Assembly (NCBI GenBank): GCA_947494305.1
Contig: CANLUL010000001.1
Location: 1,302,001 to 1,366,000, forward strand
Source: an uncultured Sphingomonadaceae bacterium
GTDB lineage: Bacteria > Pseudomonadota > Alphaproteobacteria > Sphingomonadales > Sphingomonadaceae
DNA: 64,000 nt
Direction: 5' to 3'
Shown here: piece after piece, positions 55,147-64,000 of the stretch
How the letters are laid out: the number at the start of each line of letters is the position of its first letter
Position numbering within the stretch: position 1 is the first letter of the stretch
Translations under genes and position numbers: made by a program
The notes under the pieces: model-generated
What the model was told of the DNA's origin: nothing
Seen by the model: only the letters and a program-made list of their open reading frames with translations
Databases searched by the model: none

Positions 55147-55770
55147 TCAGTGCCTTGGCCATCGCTCCATCGCTTGGAGGGGTTCACTTCCAGCCATTGG
55201 CTCAATCATCGCTACCTGTTCAAATCCCAGGCTATTGTAAACTCGCTCATTGGCCGGGTTACTATTTTCCAGATAAACCTTAGTTCCAGTGCGATCGCAG
55301 GCCTCAAGAACGGGTTCGATCATCTTTCTACCAAGACCTCGCCCACGCGCCGATCCCTTAACACCCACAGTAAAAAGATAGACATGCGGATGCTTGGGAT
55401 GCTGAATTTCCATCGCCTTACCGGTAGCGAGACCACGCTTCATTCCGGATAGTCCATCGTCCAACGCAAAGGCTTTCATTAAGGAAAAAAGCCCAAAAAC
55501 CGGTTCCTTGACGTTTCCACCAGGCATCATCCACATTGTTGCCGCTTGCCCCTCGCCATTTTCTTCATAAATCTGGCAAAAACCACGTGGTGCATATACG
55601 TATTTCGCCAAAGCAGTAAACATTTCATGCTTGCGGTATTGGCTCTTAAACATCCAGTTATTGAAAGGGTCATGCCGAAAAGCATCAGCAGTAATAGCTG
55701 CCAAATTTGCGACGCTTTCGGACCCGACCGTGCGGATATTGGCGACCGTCGCAACATCGGCCTCAGTCAT
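55147..55770 (-). CDS. GNAT-family N-acetyltransferase
   Basis: A 207-residue acetyltransferase starting MTEADVATVANIRTVG; the longer frame overlaps the PBP gene. KHPHVYLFTVGVKGSARGRG then LGRKMIEPVLEACDRTGTKV is the acetyl-CoA binding region (R/Q-x-x-G-x-G/A) and VYLENSNPANERVYNSLGFEQVA the C-terminal fold. An N-terminal part (AITADAFRHDPFNNWMFKS) resembles AAC-like GNATs. Substrate unknown. The start is 13 bases after the PBP1A stop, so it is co-transcribed with the cell-wall genes. Confidence 0.9.
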   Translation of the reverse strand: MTEADVATVANIRTVGSESVANLAAITADAFRHDPFNNWMFKSQYRKHEMFTALAKYVYAPRGFCQIYEENGEGQAATMWMMPGGNVKEPVFGLFSLMKAFALDDGLSGMKRGLATGKAMEIQHPKHPHVYLFTVGVKGSARGRGLGRKMIEPVLEACDRTGTKVYLENSNPANERVYNSLGFEQVAMIEPMAGSEPLQAMERWPRH

Positions 55771-55783
55771 TGTCGATCGACCG

Positions 55784-58327
55784 TTAATAGATGCCACCCT
55801 CTTCCTGCAGAAACTCACTATCCGTTTGTGCCGGGCCGGAGCGCCTACCTCCGCCACTGCTACCTGCATTTCTTTGAGCTGCTTTGCGGGCCAGAATTTC
55901 AGCTTTCTTCGCCTCCAAACGAGCCAATAACTCTTCTTTGCGTATGGATCGTTTTGGTTCTGTTTCGGGTTTGAAAACATCCCAGATTACGGCAGATTTA
56001 GGGTCATCTCCGGGCCAACCGCCAAAAATTCGTTTACCACTACGCCGATCTACACGCACCATTCGAACCCCCTTGGGTGCCACAAACGGCTTTTTCGGCA
56101 TGCCAGCCATCGCAACCTTGGCAAATTCTTTAAACACCGGTGCCGCCAACGTACCGCCCTGAGCATAGCCACCCATATTTTTCGGCGTATCAAAACCAAG
56201 ATAGACCCCCGCAACCATGTCAGGTGAACCGCCAACAAACCAGACATTCGTCGGGCCGCTTGTTGTTCCAGTTTTACCAAACAAAGGACGATCCAGGCTT
56301 TTTAGATTTTGAGCTGTTCCGCGTGTGATAACGCCTTCAAGAATATTGACCATCTGATATGCAGTCATTGGATCCATCAGCTGTTTGCCCGCTGGTTTTG
56401 GCCGTGGCATCGGTTGCCCATCCCAATCTGACATATTGCAATCGGTGCAAATACGTTTGTCGGCTCGAAAGATCACCTTACCTTTACGGTCTTGTACAAA
56501 ATCAATTACCGTTGGCTGAAGTTCACGTCCGTGATTGACCAACATGGAATATGCATTGGTCAATTTCTCTACTGTGGTGTCACCTGCGCCTAGAGCAAAA
56601 GCTAGATACGGTTTGTAGTCTCCAATACCCATCGTCTTGATCGTTTTGACGACATTATCCATTCCCGCATCATTGGCTGCGCGAACGGTCATTAGGTTTC
56701 TAGATTGCTCCACACCCCACCGCAAAGTTTGTGGTCCAGCTCCTCTTGCACCACCAAAATTTCGGAAACACTTCCGCCCTAATGCTGCCGATTGATAAAC
56801 GCAGAAAGGCTCATCTACAATTATACTTGCCGGCGTCATACCCTGATCCAACGCTGTAGCATATACAAACGGCTTGATCGTTGAACCTGGTTGCCTTTCT
56901 GCCTGGGTCGCTCGATTAAATGGACTCATTCGGTCATCAAACCCGCCCTGCATAGCCCAAATGCGACCGTTGCGCGGATTCTGTACAACCATGCCCCCCG
57001 ACACTGCCGGCACATTACGTAAAACGAAGTTACCGCCGCCGGTTGGGCTGACCGCAATTATATCACCGGCCTTCAGTCGGTTCGGTACAGAGTTAACTCG
57101 CCCGGTAGTACCATCGGTAAAACCTATTTCCGCTCCACCACCAGTTTTGCGAATGGCAACTGCAATTTGCCAATTTTCAAAATCAGTCCCGATAAAAGTA
57201 GACGCTAGGCGCTGTGCCCATTTATCATCAATCTCGATATTGTTGATGGGACCTGCCCATCCTTTGCCGCGACTATAGCGCAATAGCCCGGTGCGGAGCG
57301 CATTTTTCGTTAAATTCTGTAATTCGGGATTGAGCGATGTTCTAACCCAAAGGCCTCCCGAATAGACGCTATACGGCCCTGCCTCTTCTGTTTCACCAAA
57401 TCGTTCGATCAGATCTCGACGCACTTCTTCGATAAAGTACCCACCGACACGTTCAAAGCGAGCACCAGCTCGGCGTTTTGCACCCAGTGGTTGCGCAATC
57501 GCATTGCTATGTTGCGCGGAAGTAATCCATCCATTTTCCAACATTTCACCGAGTGCCCAGTTACGACGATTGACCGCACGTTGCTCGTGCCTTTCTGGAC
57601 GATAGTTGGAAGGCCCCTTAGGCAAAATGGCGAGATAAGCCATTTCGTGCAGCGCCAATTCATCGACATCCTTTCCGAAATACGCTTGCGCCGCGGCTTG
57701 AACGCCATAGGCATTACGCCCGAGGAAAATTTGATTGAGATACAGCTCTAGAATTTCTTCTTTACTCAAGACTTCTTCGATACGGTAAGCCAAAAGAGCT
57801 TCTCGCACTTTTCGGCGATAGGATACCTCATTCGTAAGAAGCAGGTTTTTCGCAACCTGCTGGGTAATAGTGGAAGCACCGATCGGGCGCCCATCATTAG
57901 AAATATTGGTAACAATCGCGGTGGCAATACCGGGATAGTCCAAACCACCATGTTCGAAAAATGTCCGATCTTCGGCAGCTAAATATGCACGAACCAGAAG
58001 AGCAGGATATTCCGAAAATTCCAGTTGAACCCTGCGTTCACGGGCGTAGCTGTGGACTGGTTCACCATCATAGGCTCGAACCATCGTGGGAAGCGGCGGT
58101 TCATAGGTCCTGAGCGCTTTTGCATCGGGAAGATCACGCGCAAAGATTAGCCAAATTAGAAGCCAACCAATCAAGCAAAGGCTAACGAAGGCAAGAAACA
58201 AGCGAAACCACTTTTTCTGCCACAGTTTTTCAAGCCGCTCTAAAAGGCTGCCTGTGTTACGCTCCAGCTTATAGGCGAGGCTTTCACTCGCTGCTTCGCC
58301 GCCGGCTTCAGGAAAATCGTTACTCAT
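55784..58327 (-). CDS. mrcA: Penicillin-binding protein 1A (bifunctional transglycosylase/transpeptidase)
   Basis: Makes and cross-links peptidoglycan in the periplasm. The 847-residue protein has an N-terminal membrane anchor (residues 41-62), the GT51 transglycosylase with YLAAEDRTFFEHGGLDYPGI (Glu119 region) and GASTITQQVAKNLLL, and a transpeptidase domain with catalytic Ser in QPGSTIKPFVYATAL (SxxK), VEQSRNLMTVR (SxN) and FGKTGTTSGPTN (KTG). A C-terminal Arg/Lys/Glu-rich tail (LEAKKAEILARKAAQ) follows. The gene is after the amidase and before a GNAT gene on the same strand, so synthesis and cutting of peptidoglycan are encoded together. Confidence 0.97.
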   Translation of the reverse strand: MSNDFPEAGGEAASESLAYKLERNTGSLLERLEKLWQKKWFRLFLAFVSLCLIGWLLIWLIFARDLPDAKALRTYEPPLPTMVRAYDGEPVHSYARERRVQLEFSEYPALLVRAYLAAEDRTFFEHGGLDYPGIATAIVTNISNDGRPIGASTITQQVAKNLLLTNEVSYRRKVREALLAYRIEEVLSKEEILELYLNQIFLGRNAYGVQAAAQAYFGKDVDELALHEMAYLAILPKGPSNYRPERHEQRAVNRRNWALGEMLENGWITSAQHSNAIAQPLGAKRRAGARFERVGGYFIEEVRRDLIERFGETEEAGPYSVYSGGLWVRTSLNPELQNLTKNALRTGLLRYSRGKGWAGPINNIEIDDKWAQRLASTFIGTDFENWQIAVAIRKTGGGAEIGFTDGTTGRVNSVPNRLKAGDIIAVSPTGGGNFVLRNVPAVSGGMVVQNPRNGRIWAMQGGFDDRMSPFNRATQAERQPGSTIKPFVYATALDQGMTPASIIVDEPFCVYQSAALGRKCFRNFGGARGAGPQTLRWGVEQSRNLMTVRAANDAGMDNVVKTIKTMGIGDYKPYLAFALGAGDTTVEKLTNAYSMLVNHGRELQPTVIDFVQDRKGKVIFRADKRICTDCNMSDWDGQPMPRPKPAGKQLMDPMTAYQMVNILEGVITRGTAQNLKSLDRPLFGKTGTTSGPTNVWFVGGSPDMVAGVYLGFDTPKNMGGYAQGGTLAAPVFKEFAKVAMAGMPKKPFVAPKGVRMVRVDRRSGKRIFGGWPGDDPKSAVIWDVFKPETEPKRSIRKEELLARLEAKKAEILARKAAQRNAGSSGGGRRSGPAQTDSEFLQEEGGIY

Positions 58328-58435
58328 ATGAGGCGCTGTTTACCACTATCCAGCGCATTTTCCAGCGAATATCGATGAAATTTTTGAACCGCTCCAGCGC
58401 GGGACAAAATGCCAAAGGTTATTACTCTTGCTTTG

Positions 58436-59680
58436 CTACCGCTGCGCCAATTTCCGAGCAAAATGCGCTTCAATCGCACTACCCACACCATTGGCAATTT
58501 TCGAGCGACCAGCTCTGGAACTCAAAAAAGCAACATCATTGGCATTTGTTAGATAGCCGGTTTCAAGCAATACAGAAGGTGTATCCGGCGCTTTTAATAC
58601 GACGAAAGATCCGAATTTATGCGGCGTCTTACGGAAAGTCATTTGGCGGCTGCCTTCACGGTGCAACAGCTTGGCGAAGTCGGCTGAAACGTTCATTGTT
58701 TCGCGCTGGGTCAAATCGATCAATATCGAGGAAACATCCTTCCCTGTACCACCCAGATTGACACCATTTATAATATTTGATTTGTTTTCTCGCGCTGCAA
58801 ACTTGGCGGCTTCGCGATCAGACGCAACTTCAGCCAGAGTGTAAACAGTAGCACCGTGCGCACTTTCATTACCCGCAGCGTCAGCGTGGATGGAAATGAA
58901 TAAATCTGCTTCCAGGCGGCGGGCTATGCCGTATCGTTCTTCCAAGACTAAAAATTTGTCAGTTTCCCGCGTAAGTGCAACGCGTACCCTGCCACCGGCA
59001 ATCAAACGGTCCCTAATCGCTTTCGCAATGGCCAGCGTTACATTCTTTTCTCGCTGACTTCCATGTGGTGATATGGCTCCAGGATCATGCCCGCCATGAC
59101 CGGCGTCAATAACTACCAGGGGACGATTGGAGTCTTTGGGTCCAGATATTTTCGGCAATGCAACACTATCTTTCGGACGTCCCAAAGGCACCTTGGCGCT
59201 ATAACTTTGTTTCGGCGGTTCGGCCCTGAATTGTAAGGGCGGTAGAAAAGACTTCCGTCCGTTTTTGATTGCATAGCTTCCGACAGGCTGCAACTTAAGT
59301 TGCAAACTGCGGCCGTCTTTTGAGAATTTACCACTTGAAACGATAGCTGGGCGATCGAGGTCAAACACTATACGCGCCGTGTTTATATCATATTGTCCCT
59401 GCCGGACAGCTTTCACCATTCCTGTAGCGCGGCCGCCGTGGCCAGCCTTACCGCCCTTAATGTCCACCGCAATACGGTCAGGACCAAGCAACGAAAATGT
59501 TGCCGCACTTTCAACGAAGTCATCAAATGACACTATAATCTGGCTACCATCCGTATCAATTCGGTTCACAGAACCTGCGTTGGCCGGATTGAGAGCCATG
59601 ATTGAAGAAGCGAATAGTGCAGCGAAAGTCATTATCCGCTTATGCCGTGAGGCAACCTTATTGGTAAAGTCAAAATTCAT
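58436..59680 (-). CDS. N-acetylmuramoyl-L-alanine amidase (AMIN + Amidase_3)
   Basis: Cuts the amide bond between muramic acid and the stem peptide, mainly at cell separation. The 414-residue protein has an export signal (RIMTFAALFASSIMALN then PANAGSV), an AMIN targeting domain (about residues 40-130, IIVSFDDFVESAATFSLLGP) and an Amidase_3 zinc domain: VVIDAGHGGHDPGAISPHGS, DLFISIHADAAGNESAHGAT and VLLETGYLTNANDVAFLSS hold the zinc ligands and catalytic glutamate. It is AmiC-like. It starts a unit running to PBP1A and the GNAT gene. The divergent rne gene is 513 bases away. Confidence 0.95.
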   Translation of the reverse strand: MNFDFTNKVASRHKRIMTFAALFASSIMALNPANAGSVNRIDTDGSQIIVSFDDFVESAATFSLLGPDRIAVDIKGGKAGHGGRATGMVKAVRQGQYDINTARIVFDLDRPAIVSSGKFSKDGRSLQLKLQPVGSYAIKNGRKSFLPPLQFRAEPPKQSYSAKVPLGRPKDSVALPKISGPKDSNRPLVVIDAGHGGHDPGAISPHGSQREKNVTLAIAKAIRDRLIAGGRVRVALTRETDKFLVLEERYGIARRLEADLFISIHADAAGNESAHGATVYTLAEVASDREAAKFAARENKSNIINGVNLGGTGKDVSSILIDLTQRETMNVSADFAKLLHREGSRQMTFRKTPHKFGSFVVLKAPDTPSVLLETGYLTNANDVAFLSSRAGRSKIANGVGSAIEAHFARKLAQR

Positions 59681-60193
59681 TTAATACAATTCCCACCGAA
59701 AACTGCTGATTAACTCAGTGAAAAACGCATTAAGGATACAATCGTAAGCTGGCGTAAAATGACAAGGTTAACGACAAATTCATCATGATCAGCCAGAGAA
59801 CGGGATGGATGATCATCAGGATTTAACTGCGCAACAGTTTGTGTTGCCGATATTGAAATGCAGTGCTAGCACGCAAATCGTTGTTTGATTGATTCAGAAC
59901 AACATAAAAGCACCGAGTATTTCGGTGCGCACCAGGTTGATGCGACATGAGACATGATATTTTCGTTCACGATGCACTGCGGAAGGCAGATGCTCGCGCA
60001 ACGAAAGAGACCCTGGCTGAAGGCCCGGGCCATGCAATTGCCGCAGACACATTTTTTTCGAATATTATTGGAACCAACCGGATGATACCGCCTGCCTCCT
60101 ACAAAAGGAAAGCACGCACCAAGGTACTGTCCCATCTATATCGCATAGCCTTGACCGGTTTTGACCGGGCACGCCATGCTAGGAGTATAATAA
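59681..60193. other. Structured leader/promoter region of rne
   Basis: 513 bases between the divergent amidase and rne genes. Three simple hairpins can be drawn: GCAACA/TGTTGC at 59831-59847, GCACCGA/TCGGTGC at 59910-59928, and the palindrome GGCCCGGGCC at 60022-60031. A T7 run follows at about 60052. A plus-strand frame (59947-60270) would run into rne and is rejected because it lacks a ribosome site. RNase E mRNA is autoregulated through its 5' leader in E. coli; a similar control here is inference. Confidence 0.5.
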
Positions 60194-62767
60194 ATGTCAA
60201 CGCGCATGCTAATCGACGCGCGCCACCAGGAAGAAACCCGGGTGGCGGTCGTAAAAGGAAACAAAATTGAGGAATTCGATTTTGAATCGGCAGAACATAA
60301 ACAACTAAAAGGGAATATCTATCTAGCAAAAGTAACGCGGGTCGAACCTTCGTTACAGGCTGCATTTGTAGACTATGGTGGAAACCGTCACGGTTTCCTC
60401 GCATTTAGCGAAATCCACCCCGACTATTATCAAATTCCACAAGAAGATCGCGAAAAACTGCTCGCAGAAGAAGCTGAACATGCTGCTGAAGAAGCAGCCT
60501 TGCGGGAAAAAGAAGAGGAAGAAGAAGATTCTCCCTCTGATATGGTTCGCAGTGAAGCTACTGAGGAGCTAGATACCGCTCTTGTCGAAGTGGAAAAAGA
60601 TGAGAGCATCGACACAATTGATGTCACCGAGGGCGAAGTGCCGTCCGAAGATGACAACAATAGTGAAGATGACGATGACGACGATAGCAATAGTGATGAT
60701 GACGACGAAGATGGTTCTGACGATTCAAATGAATCAGAAGACTCTGAGCAAGCGTCTGAAGATAGAGGCTCAAAACAAAAGAGTCGTAAAGGCCGAGGTC
60801 GCGGCGGACGTCGCCGCGGCGGCAAAGGCAACATGGCCAAGGCCAGTGATCAAGCCCGTCAAAAACGTATGGCTTTGCGACGTCGCTATAAAATTCAAGA
60901 CGTGATCCAGCGCCGTCAAGTTTTGCTGGTACAGGTGGTTAAGGAAGAACGCGGCAACAAAGGCGCAGCCCTCACCACCTATTTGAGCCTTGCTGGTCGT
61001 TATTGCGTCCTGATGCCTAACACTTCGCATGGCGGTGGCATTAGCCGTAAAATCAGCAACGCGGGAGATCGCAAACGCCTAAAATCGATTATTGCGGATA
61101 TGAAACTTCCAAGCACGATGGGCTGTATTGTTCGCACAGCCGGTCTCTCTCGTACAAAGTCAGAGATTAAACGTGATTTTGATTATCTGGCTCGGTTATG
61201 GGATGAAGTACGTGAGAACACTCTGGGCGCTACCGCTCCCAAACTCATTCATACTGACAGCGACTTAATCAAACGCGCAATCCGCGACATATATAATCGT
61301 GAAATTCAAGAAGTGCTGGTGGAAGGCGAGGACGGCTACAAGGCCGCCAAGAGTTTCATGAAACTTTTGATGCCCAGCCATAGTAGACGCGTTCAAAGCT
61401 ATGCTGATCCCGTCTCACTGTTCCAGCGCTATGGCGCCGAAGACCAGCTTTCAGCGATGTACTCGCCTGAAGTTCAGCTGAAATCCGGCGGCTATTTGGT
61501 AATCAACCCTACCGAAGCATTGGTGTCTATAGATATCAACTCCGGTCGTTCCACGCGTGAGCATGGAATTGAAGCAACTGCCGTCAAAACTAACATCGAA
61601 GCAGCAAACGAAATTGCTCGCCAATTGCGCCTTCGTGATATGGCTGGGCTAGTGGTTATCGACTTTATCGATATGGACCGTCATGGCAACGTTCGTAAGG
61701 TAGAACGCGCAATGCGGGACGCACTTAAAAATGACCGCGCCCGTATCCAAGTCGGCCGTATCTCCAGTTTTGGCCTGATGGAAATGAGCCGCCAGCGTTT
61801 GCGCACAGGTGTACTCGAGGCATCAACCAAAGTTTGCCCGCATTGCGAGGGAACTGGGTTGGTCCGCACAGCCTCATCCTCGGCACTGTCAGCATTGCGT
61901 TTGATTGAAGAGGAAGCTGCAAAAGGCAAAGCCAGCATAATAACGCTAACCGCAAGCCAAGAAGCTACCATCTATGTACTTAACAGCAAGCGCCAGGAAA
62001 TCGCCGATATCGAATCGCGCTATGGTGTGAGTGTCGAGATTGTTCCAGACGGTGAAGATGAAGGCGCCCGCATGGAAGTGAAAGCTTCTGGTAGTCCTCC
62101 CAAAAATGTTCCAAAATTCGAACCTATTATCGATGATGATGACGATGAGGATGTGATTGAAGCGGCCGATAGCGATGAGGATGAAAAGCCTCGTAAACGC
62201 CGCCGCCGCCGTGGCCGTCGAGGACGCGGTGCTGATCGCCCCGATGCACAGAGCGATGAAAATGAACAGCAACGCGACGATGAGCAATCAGAAAAGCCTA
62301 AACCAAGTCGCGGTAAGAATTCTGAACCAAAAGCAGACGATGGCAAGCCTGTCGAAAAAGGTGAAGAAAAACCAAAACGCACTAGATCCCGCAAGAAACC
62401 TGCTGCTAGTGAAGAAAAATCAGAAACAGCTGGTTCTGATGAGGCTGTAGCTGAAGAAAAGCCAAAACGCCGCCGTGCACCTCGCAAGAAAAAGGTGGAT
62501 GACGTCGAGGTAAAAGCGGACGCACCGGTACCGGAGGAAAAAACCGAAGAAAAGCCCAAAAAGCCGGCACGCTCAAGGGCGAAAAAAGCAGACGGCGACA
62601 CAGAAACGGCCAAAGAGGAAAAGCCGAAACGGGCATCACGAGCAAAAGCCAAGCCAGCTGCAAAAGCCAAAACTACAAAATCTGATGAGCCAAAACCAAC
62701 TTCAGATACAAGTGGAGGCAACACAGAAGGTGGTCGCAAAGGCTGGTGGCAACGTACTTTTGGATAG
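60194..62767 (+). CDS. rne: Ribonuclease E
   Basis: Main endoribonuclease for mRNA decay and rRNA/tRNA processing, and scaffold for a degradosome. The 857-residue protein starts MSTRMLIDARHQEETRVAVV with an AGGAG site ahead. The S1 domain is split by a long acidic then basic insert (about residues 85-225, DDDDDDSNSDDDD then GRGRGGRRRGGKG), normal for alphaproteobacteria. Catalytic aspartates lie in VSIDINSGRSTREHGIEA and VVIDFIDMDRHGNVRK; the zinc-link is VCPHCEGTGLVRTASSSAL. The C-terminal half is disordered and Lys/Arg/Glu-rich, with GGRKGWWQRTFG at the end, a conserved tail that may bind partners. Confidence 0.98.
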   Translation: MSTRMLIDARHQEETRVAVVKGNKIEEFDFESAEHKQLKGNIYLAKVTRVEPSLQAAFVDYGGNRHGFLAFSEIHPDYYQIPQEDREKLLAEEAEHAAEEAALREKEEEEEDSPSDMVRSEATEELDTALVEVEKDESIDTIDVTEGEVPSEDDNNSEDDDDDDSNSDDDDEDGSDDSNESEDSEQASEDRGSKQKSRKGRGRGGRRRGGKGNMAKASDQARQKRMALRRRYKIQDVIQRRQVLLVQVVKEERGNKGAALTTYLSLAGRYCVLMPNTSHGGGISRKISNAGDRKRLKSIIADMKLPSTMGCIVRTAGLSRTKSEIKRDFDYLARLWDEVRENTLGATAPKLIHTDSDLIKRAIRDIYNREIQEVLVEGEDGYKAAKSFMKLLMPSHSRRVQSYADPVSLFQRYGAEDQLSAMYSPEVQLKSGGYLVINPTEALVSIDINSGRSTREHGIEATAVKTNIEAANEIARQLRLRDMAGLVVIDFIDMDRHGNVRKVERAMRDALKNDRARIQVGRISSFGLMEMSRQRLRTGVLEASTKVCPHCEGTGLVRTASSSALSALRLIEEEAAKGKASIITLTASQEATIYVLNSKRQEIADIESRYGVSVEIVPDGEDEGARMEVKASGSPPKNVPKFEPIIDDDDDEDVIEAADSDEDEKPRKRRRRRGRRGRGADRPDAQSDENEQQRDDEQSEKPKPSRGKNSEPKADDGKPVEKGEEKPKRTRSRKKPAASEEKSETAGSDEAVAEEKPKRRRAPRKKKVDDVEVKADAPVPEEKTEEKPKKPARSRAKKADGDTETAKEEKPKRASRAKAKPAAKAKTTKSDEPKPTSDTSGGNTEGGRKGWWQRTFG

Positions 62768-62773
62768 TATATT

Positions 62774-62803
62774 GATCTCGCCCAATTGGCTTTGGGCGAG
62801 ATC
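62774..62803 (+). terminator. Terminator hairpin after rne
   Basis: GATCTCGCCCAA (62774-62785) and TTGGGCGAGATC (62792-62803) form a perfect 12-bp stem around TTGGCT, 7 bases after the rne stop. Followed by TATTTCA rather than a long T-run, but the position and stability fit a terminator that separates rne from the M48 gene. Confidence 0.75.
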
Positions 62804-62865
62804 TATTTCATCGCTGGTTAAGATTGAATCTGTAAGACTGGTCGGAATTCTGTAAAAGGACTTCA

Positions 62866-64000
62866 ATGACTCCTCCCCCTCTCTATTTGGCACGCGCTTT
62901 TCGCCAATTCGATTTGGCCGCAACATTTCGACTTTTTGTCGCTTTTCTGGCGATTTCTGCCATTACTGCGCAACCGGTTGCCGCCCAATCTATATTACGC
63001 GATGCGGAAACCGAAGAACTCTTCCGCGATATGGTCGCCCCTTTAGTCGAAGTATCGGAACTTGATGCCAGGGACGTCGAAGTCATTCTGATCAATGACA
63101 AACAAATTAACGCCTTCGTGGCTGGCGGCCAACGAATGTTTTTCTTTTCTGGCTTGATCGCTACGGCTGACAGCGCAAACGAAGTTCGCGGCGTGATGGC
63201 ACACGAGCTAGGTCACATAACGGGCGGTCATGCAATCCGCTTCAATGAAGGCTTAGAGCCAGCAACTGGGATTACGATTCTCAGCTTGATCTTGGGCGCA
63301 GCGGCTATTGCTGCTGGTGCGGGAGAGGCCGGCGCGGGTATTCTAGCAGCAGGACAACAAGCTGCTTTGGGTAAATTTCTGGCCTTTAGCCGGGAACAAG
63401 AACGACGTGCAGATGCCGCCGGTGCAAGGTATCTATCCAAAGCGGGTATCACTGGCAAAGGGTCGATCAACTTTTTCAAACAGTTACAAAATTACGAGTT
63501 TCGCCTCGGGATCCCGCAGGAAGACAGCTATGGTCGAACGCACCCTCTTTCAGGTGAACGTGTTTCTCTATTGCGTGATGTCTATCAGGCGGACCCTGCC
63601 TGGGACGTAACACCCGATCAGGATATTGAACGTCGTTTTCAGAGGGTAAAAGCCAAATTGCTCGGTTTCACGGCGGAACCCAACGCCACGTTAAGAGAGT
63701 ATCCTGAGAGCGACCAAAGCGTTCCTGGACGCTATGCAAGAGCCTATGCTTGGCACAAAAGCGCTTACCCGGATCGCGCGCTATACGAGGTTGAAAAGCT
63801 ATTGGCATCAGCACCAAACGATCCTTATTTCTTGGAACTACAAGGGCAAATATTACTGGAATCAGGCAATCCCGAAGGGGCGCTGACTCCTCTTCGAAAA
63901 GCGGTCAAGCTTACCAACAATCAACCTCTAATCGCCAGTTTGTTTGGACATGCGCTGGTTGCAACCGAAGATGAACAGCATCTGGCAGAGGCCTCAGAAA
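62866..64000 (+). CDS. M48-family metalloprotease, N-terminal part (BepA-like, runs off window)
   Basis: An exported zinc metalloprotease, open to the right edge (378 codons visible). ATG at 62866 with AAAGGA ahead. A signal segment (TFRLFVAFLAISAITAQP) ends near residue 40. The zinc motif is HELGH (residues 113-117, GVMAHELGHITGGHA) with third ligand region SREQERRAD (Glu179). After about residue 290 TPR-like repeats begin (AYARAYAWHKSAYPDRALYE-type helices, APNDPYFLELQGQILLESGN), the arrangement of BepA/YfgC, which cuts misassembled outer-membrane proteins such as LptD. Function by family analogy. Confidence 0.92.
   Translation, partial: MTPPPLYLARAFRQFDLAATFRLFVAFLAISAITAQPVAAQSILRDAETEELFRDMVAPLVEVSELDARDVEVILINDKQINAFVAGGQRMFFFSGLIATADSANEVRGVMAHELGHITGGHAIRFNEGLEPATGITILSLILGAAAIAAGAGEAGAGILAAGQQAALGKFLAFSREQERRADAAGARYLSKAGITGKGSINFFKQLQNYEFRLGIPQEDSYGRTHPLSGERVSLLRDVYQADPAWDVTPDQDIERRFQRVKAKLLGFTAEPNATLREYPESDQSVPGRYARAYAWHKSAYPDRALYEVEKLLASAPNDPYFLELQGQILLESGNPEGALTPLRKAVKLTNNQPLIASLFGHALVATEDEQHLAEASE

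Noticed and set aside
59947-60270. Open frame (107 codons) overlapping the start of rne
   Set aside because: No ribosome site, overlaps the well-supported rne start, and ends in Pro/Gly/Lys-rich shadow sequence.

Overview
The window looks like chromosomal DNA of a marine-type sphingomonad (Alphaproteobacteria, Sphingomonadales; Sphingorhabdus/Parasphingorhabdus/Sphingopyxis-like). This rests on gene content and protein character only: the rimP-nusA-ylxR-infB-rbfA-truB order, an RNase E whose S1 domain is split by a long acidic insert, a TonB receptor paired with a beta-propeller phytase, paired acyl-CoA dehydrogenases, a D-aminoacylase and many small sphingomonad-type secreted proteins. No rRNA, tRNA, CRISPR array, intact insertion sequence or integrase was seen. 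Two genes run off the edges: truB on the left and an M48 metalloprotease on the right.

Layout. 1-7526 (minus strand) is the transcription/translation operon rimP-nusA-ylxR-infB-(71-aa ORF)-rbfA-tdk-GNAT-truB. 7651-9130 is a compact arsenic unit, arsR-arsI-aqpS, with a palindromic operator over the arsR start. A CaCA cation antiporter and argG follow. 11560-18646 holds a DUF1801 protein, a POT peptide transporter, cyclopropane fatty acid synthase, a Tat-exported molybdoenzyme with its cytochrome b, RidA and RlmN. 18745-22686 has an M19 dipeptidase, a cytochrome P450 and a histidine phosphatase coupled to a small secreted protein. dnaN (22916) is preceded by two tandem DnaA boxes. A DUF2946 protein and a His/Met-rich outer-membrane protein come next. 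25689-28977 pairs a D-aminoacylase with an Atg22-like MFS permease. 29082-35418 carries an epoxide-hydrolase-like enzyme, a ferredoxin-NADP reductase, a CsgG-like secreted protein, a YVTN beta-propeller and a GMC oxidoreductase. 35578-39812 has a SnoaL-like lipoprotein, a roughly 1 kb island bounded by a 61-bp direct repeat of an acyl-CoA dehydrogenase 3' end, and two acyl-CoA dehydrogenases. prfB, the phytase/TonB-receptor operon, a lipoprotein methyltransferase and lepA follow. 48246-52383 pairs a MalT/LuxR regulator with a phytanoyl-CoA-dioxygenase-family enzyme. 52380-59680 (minus strand) holds amidase, PBP1A, GNAT and a PAS-GGDEF-EAL-PilZ protein. rne and an M48 protease close the window.

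How the genes work together. Most of the window is housekeeping: translation factors, ribosome maturation, cell-wall synthesis and remodelling, RNA decay and replication clamp. Small nutrient and stress modules are set between them: phytate phosphorus capture, D-aminoacyl compound use, peptide uptake, beta-oxidation and arsenic handling.

No obviously new multi-gene defence or mobile system was found. The most unusual local structures are the direct-repeat-bounded island with an unrecognised cysteine-rich secreted protein (36491-37554), the tandem DnaA boxes before dnaN, TTGA stop/start junctions at two gene pairs, the operator-like repeats at arsR and before the PhyH gene, and a methyltransferase fold carrying a lipoprotein signal. 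All functional calls come from reading motifs by eye; no database search was run.
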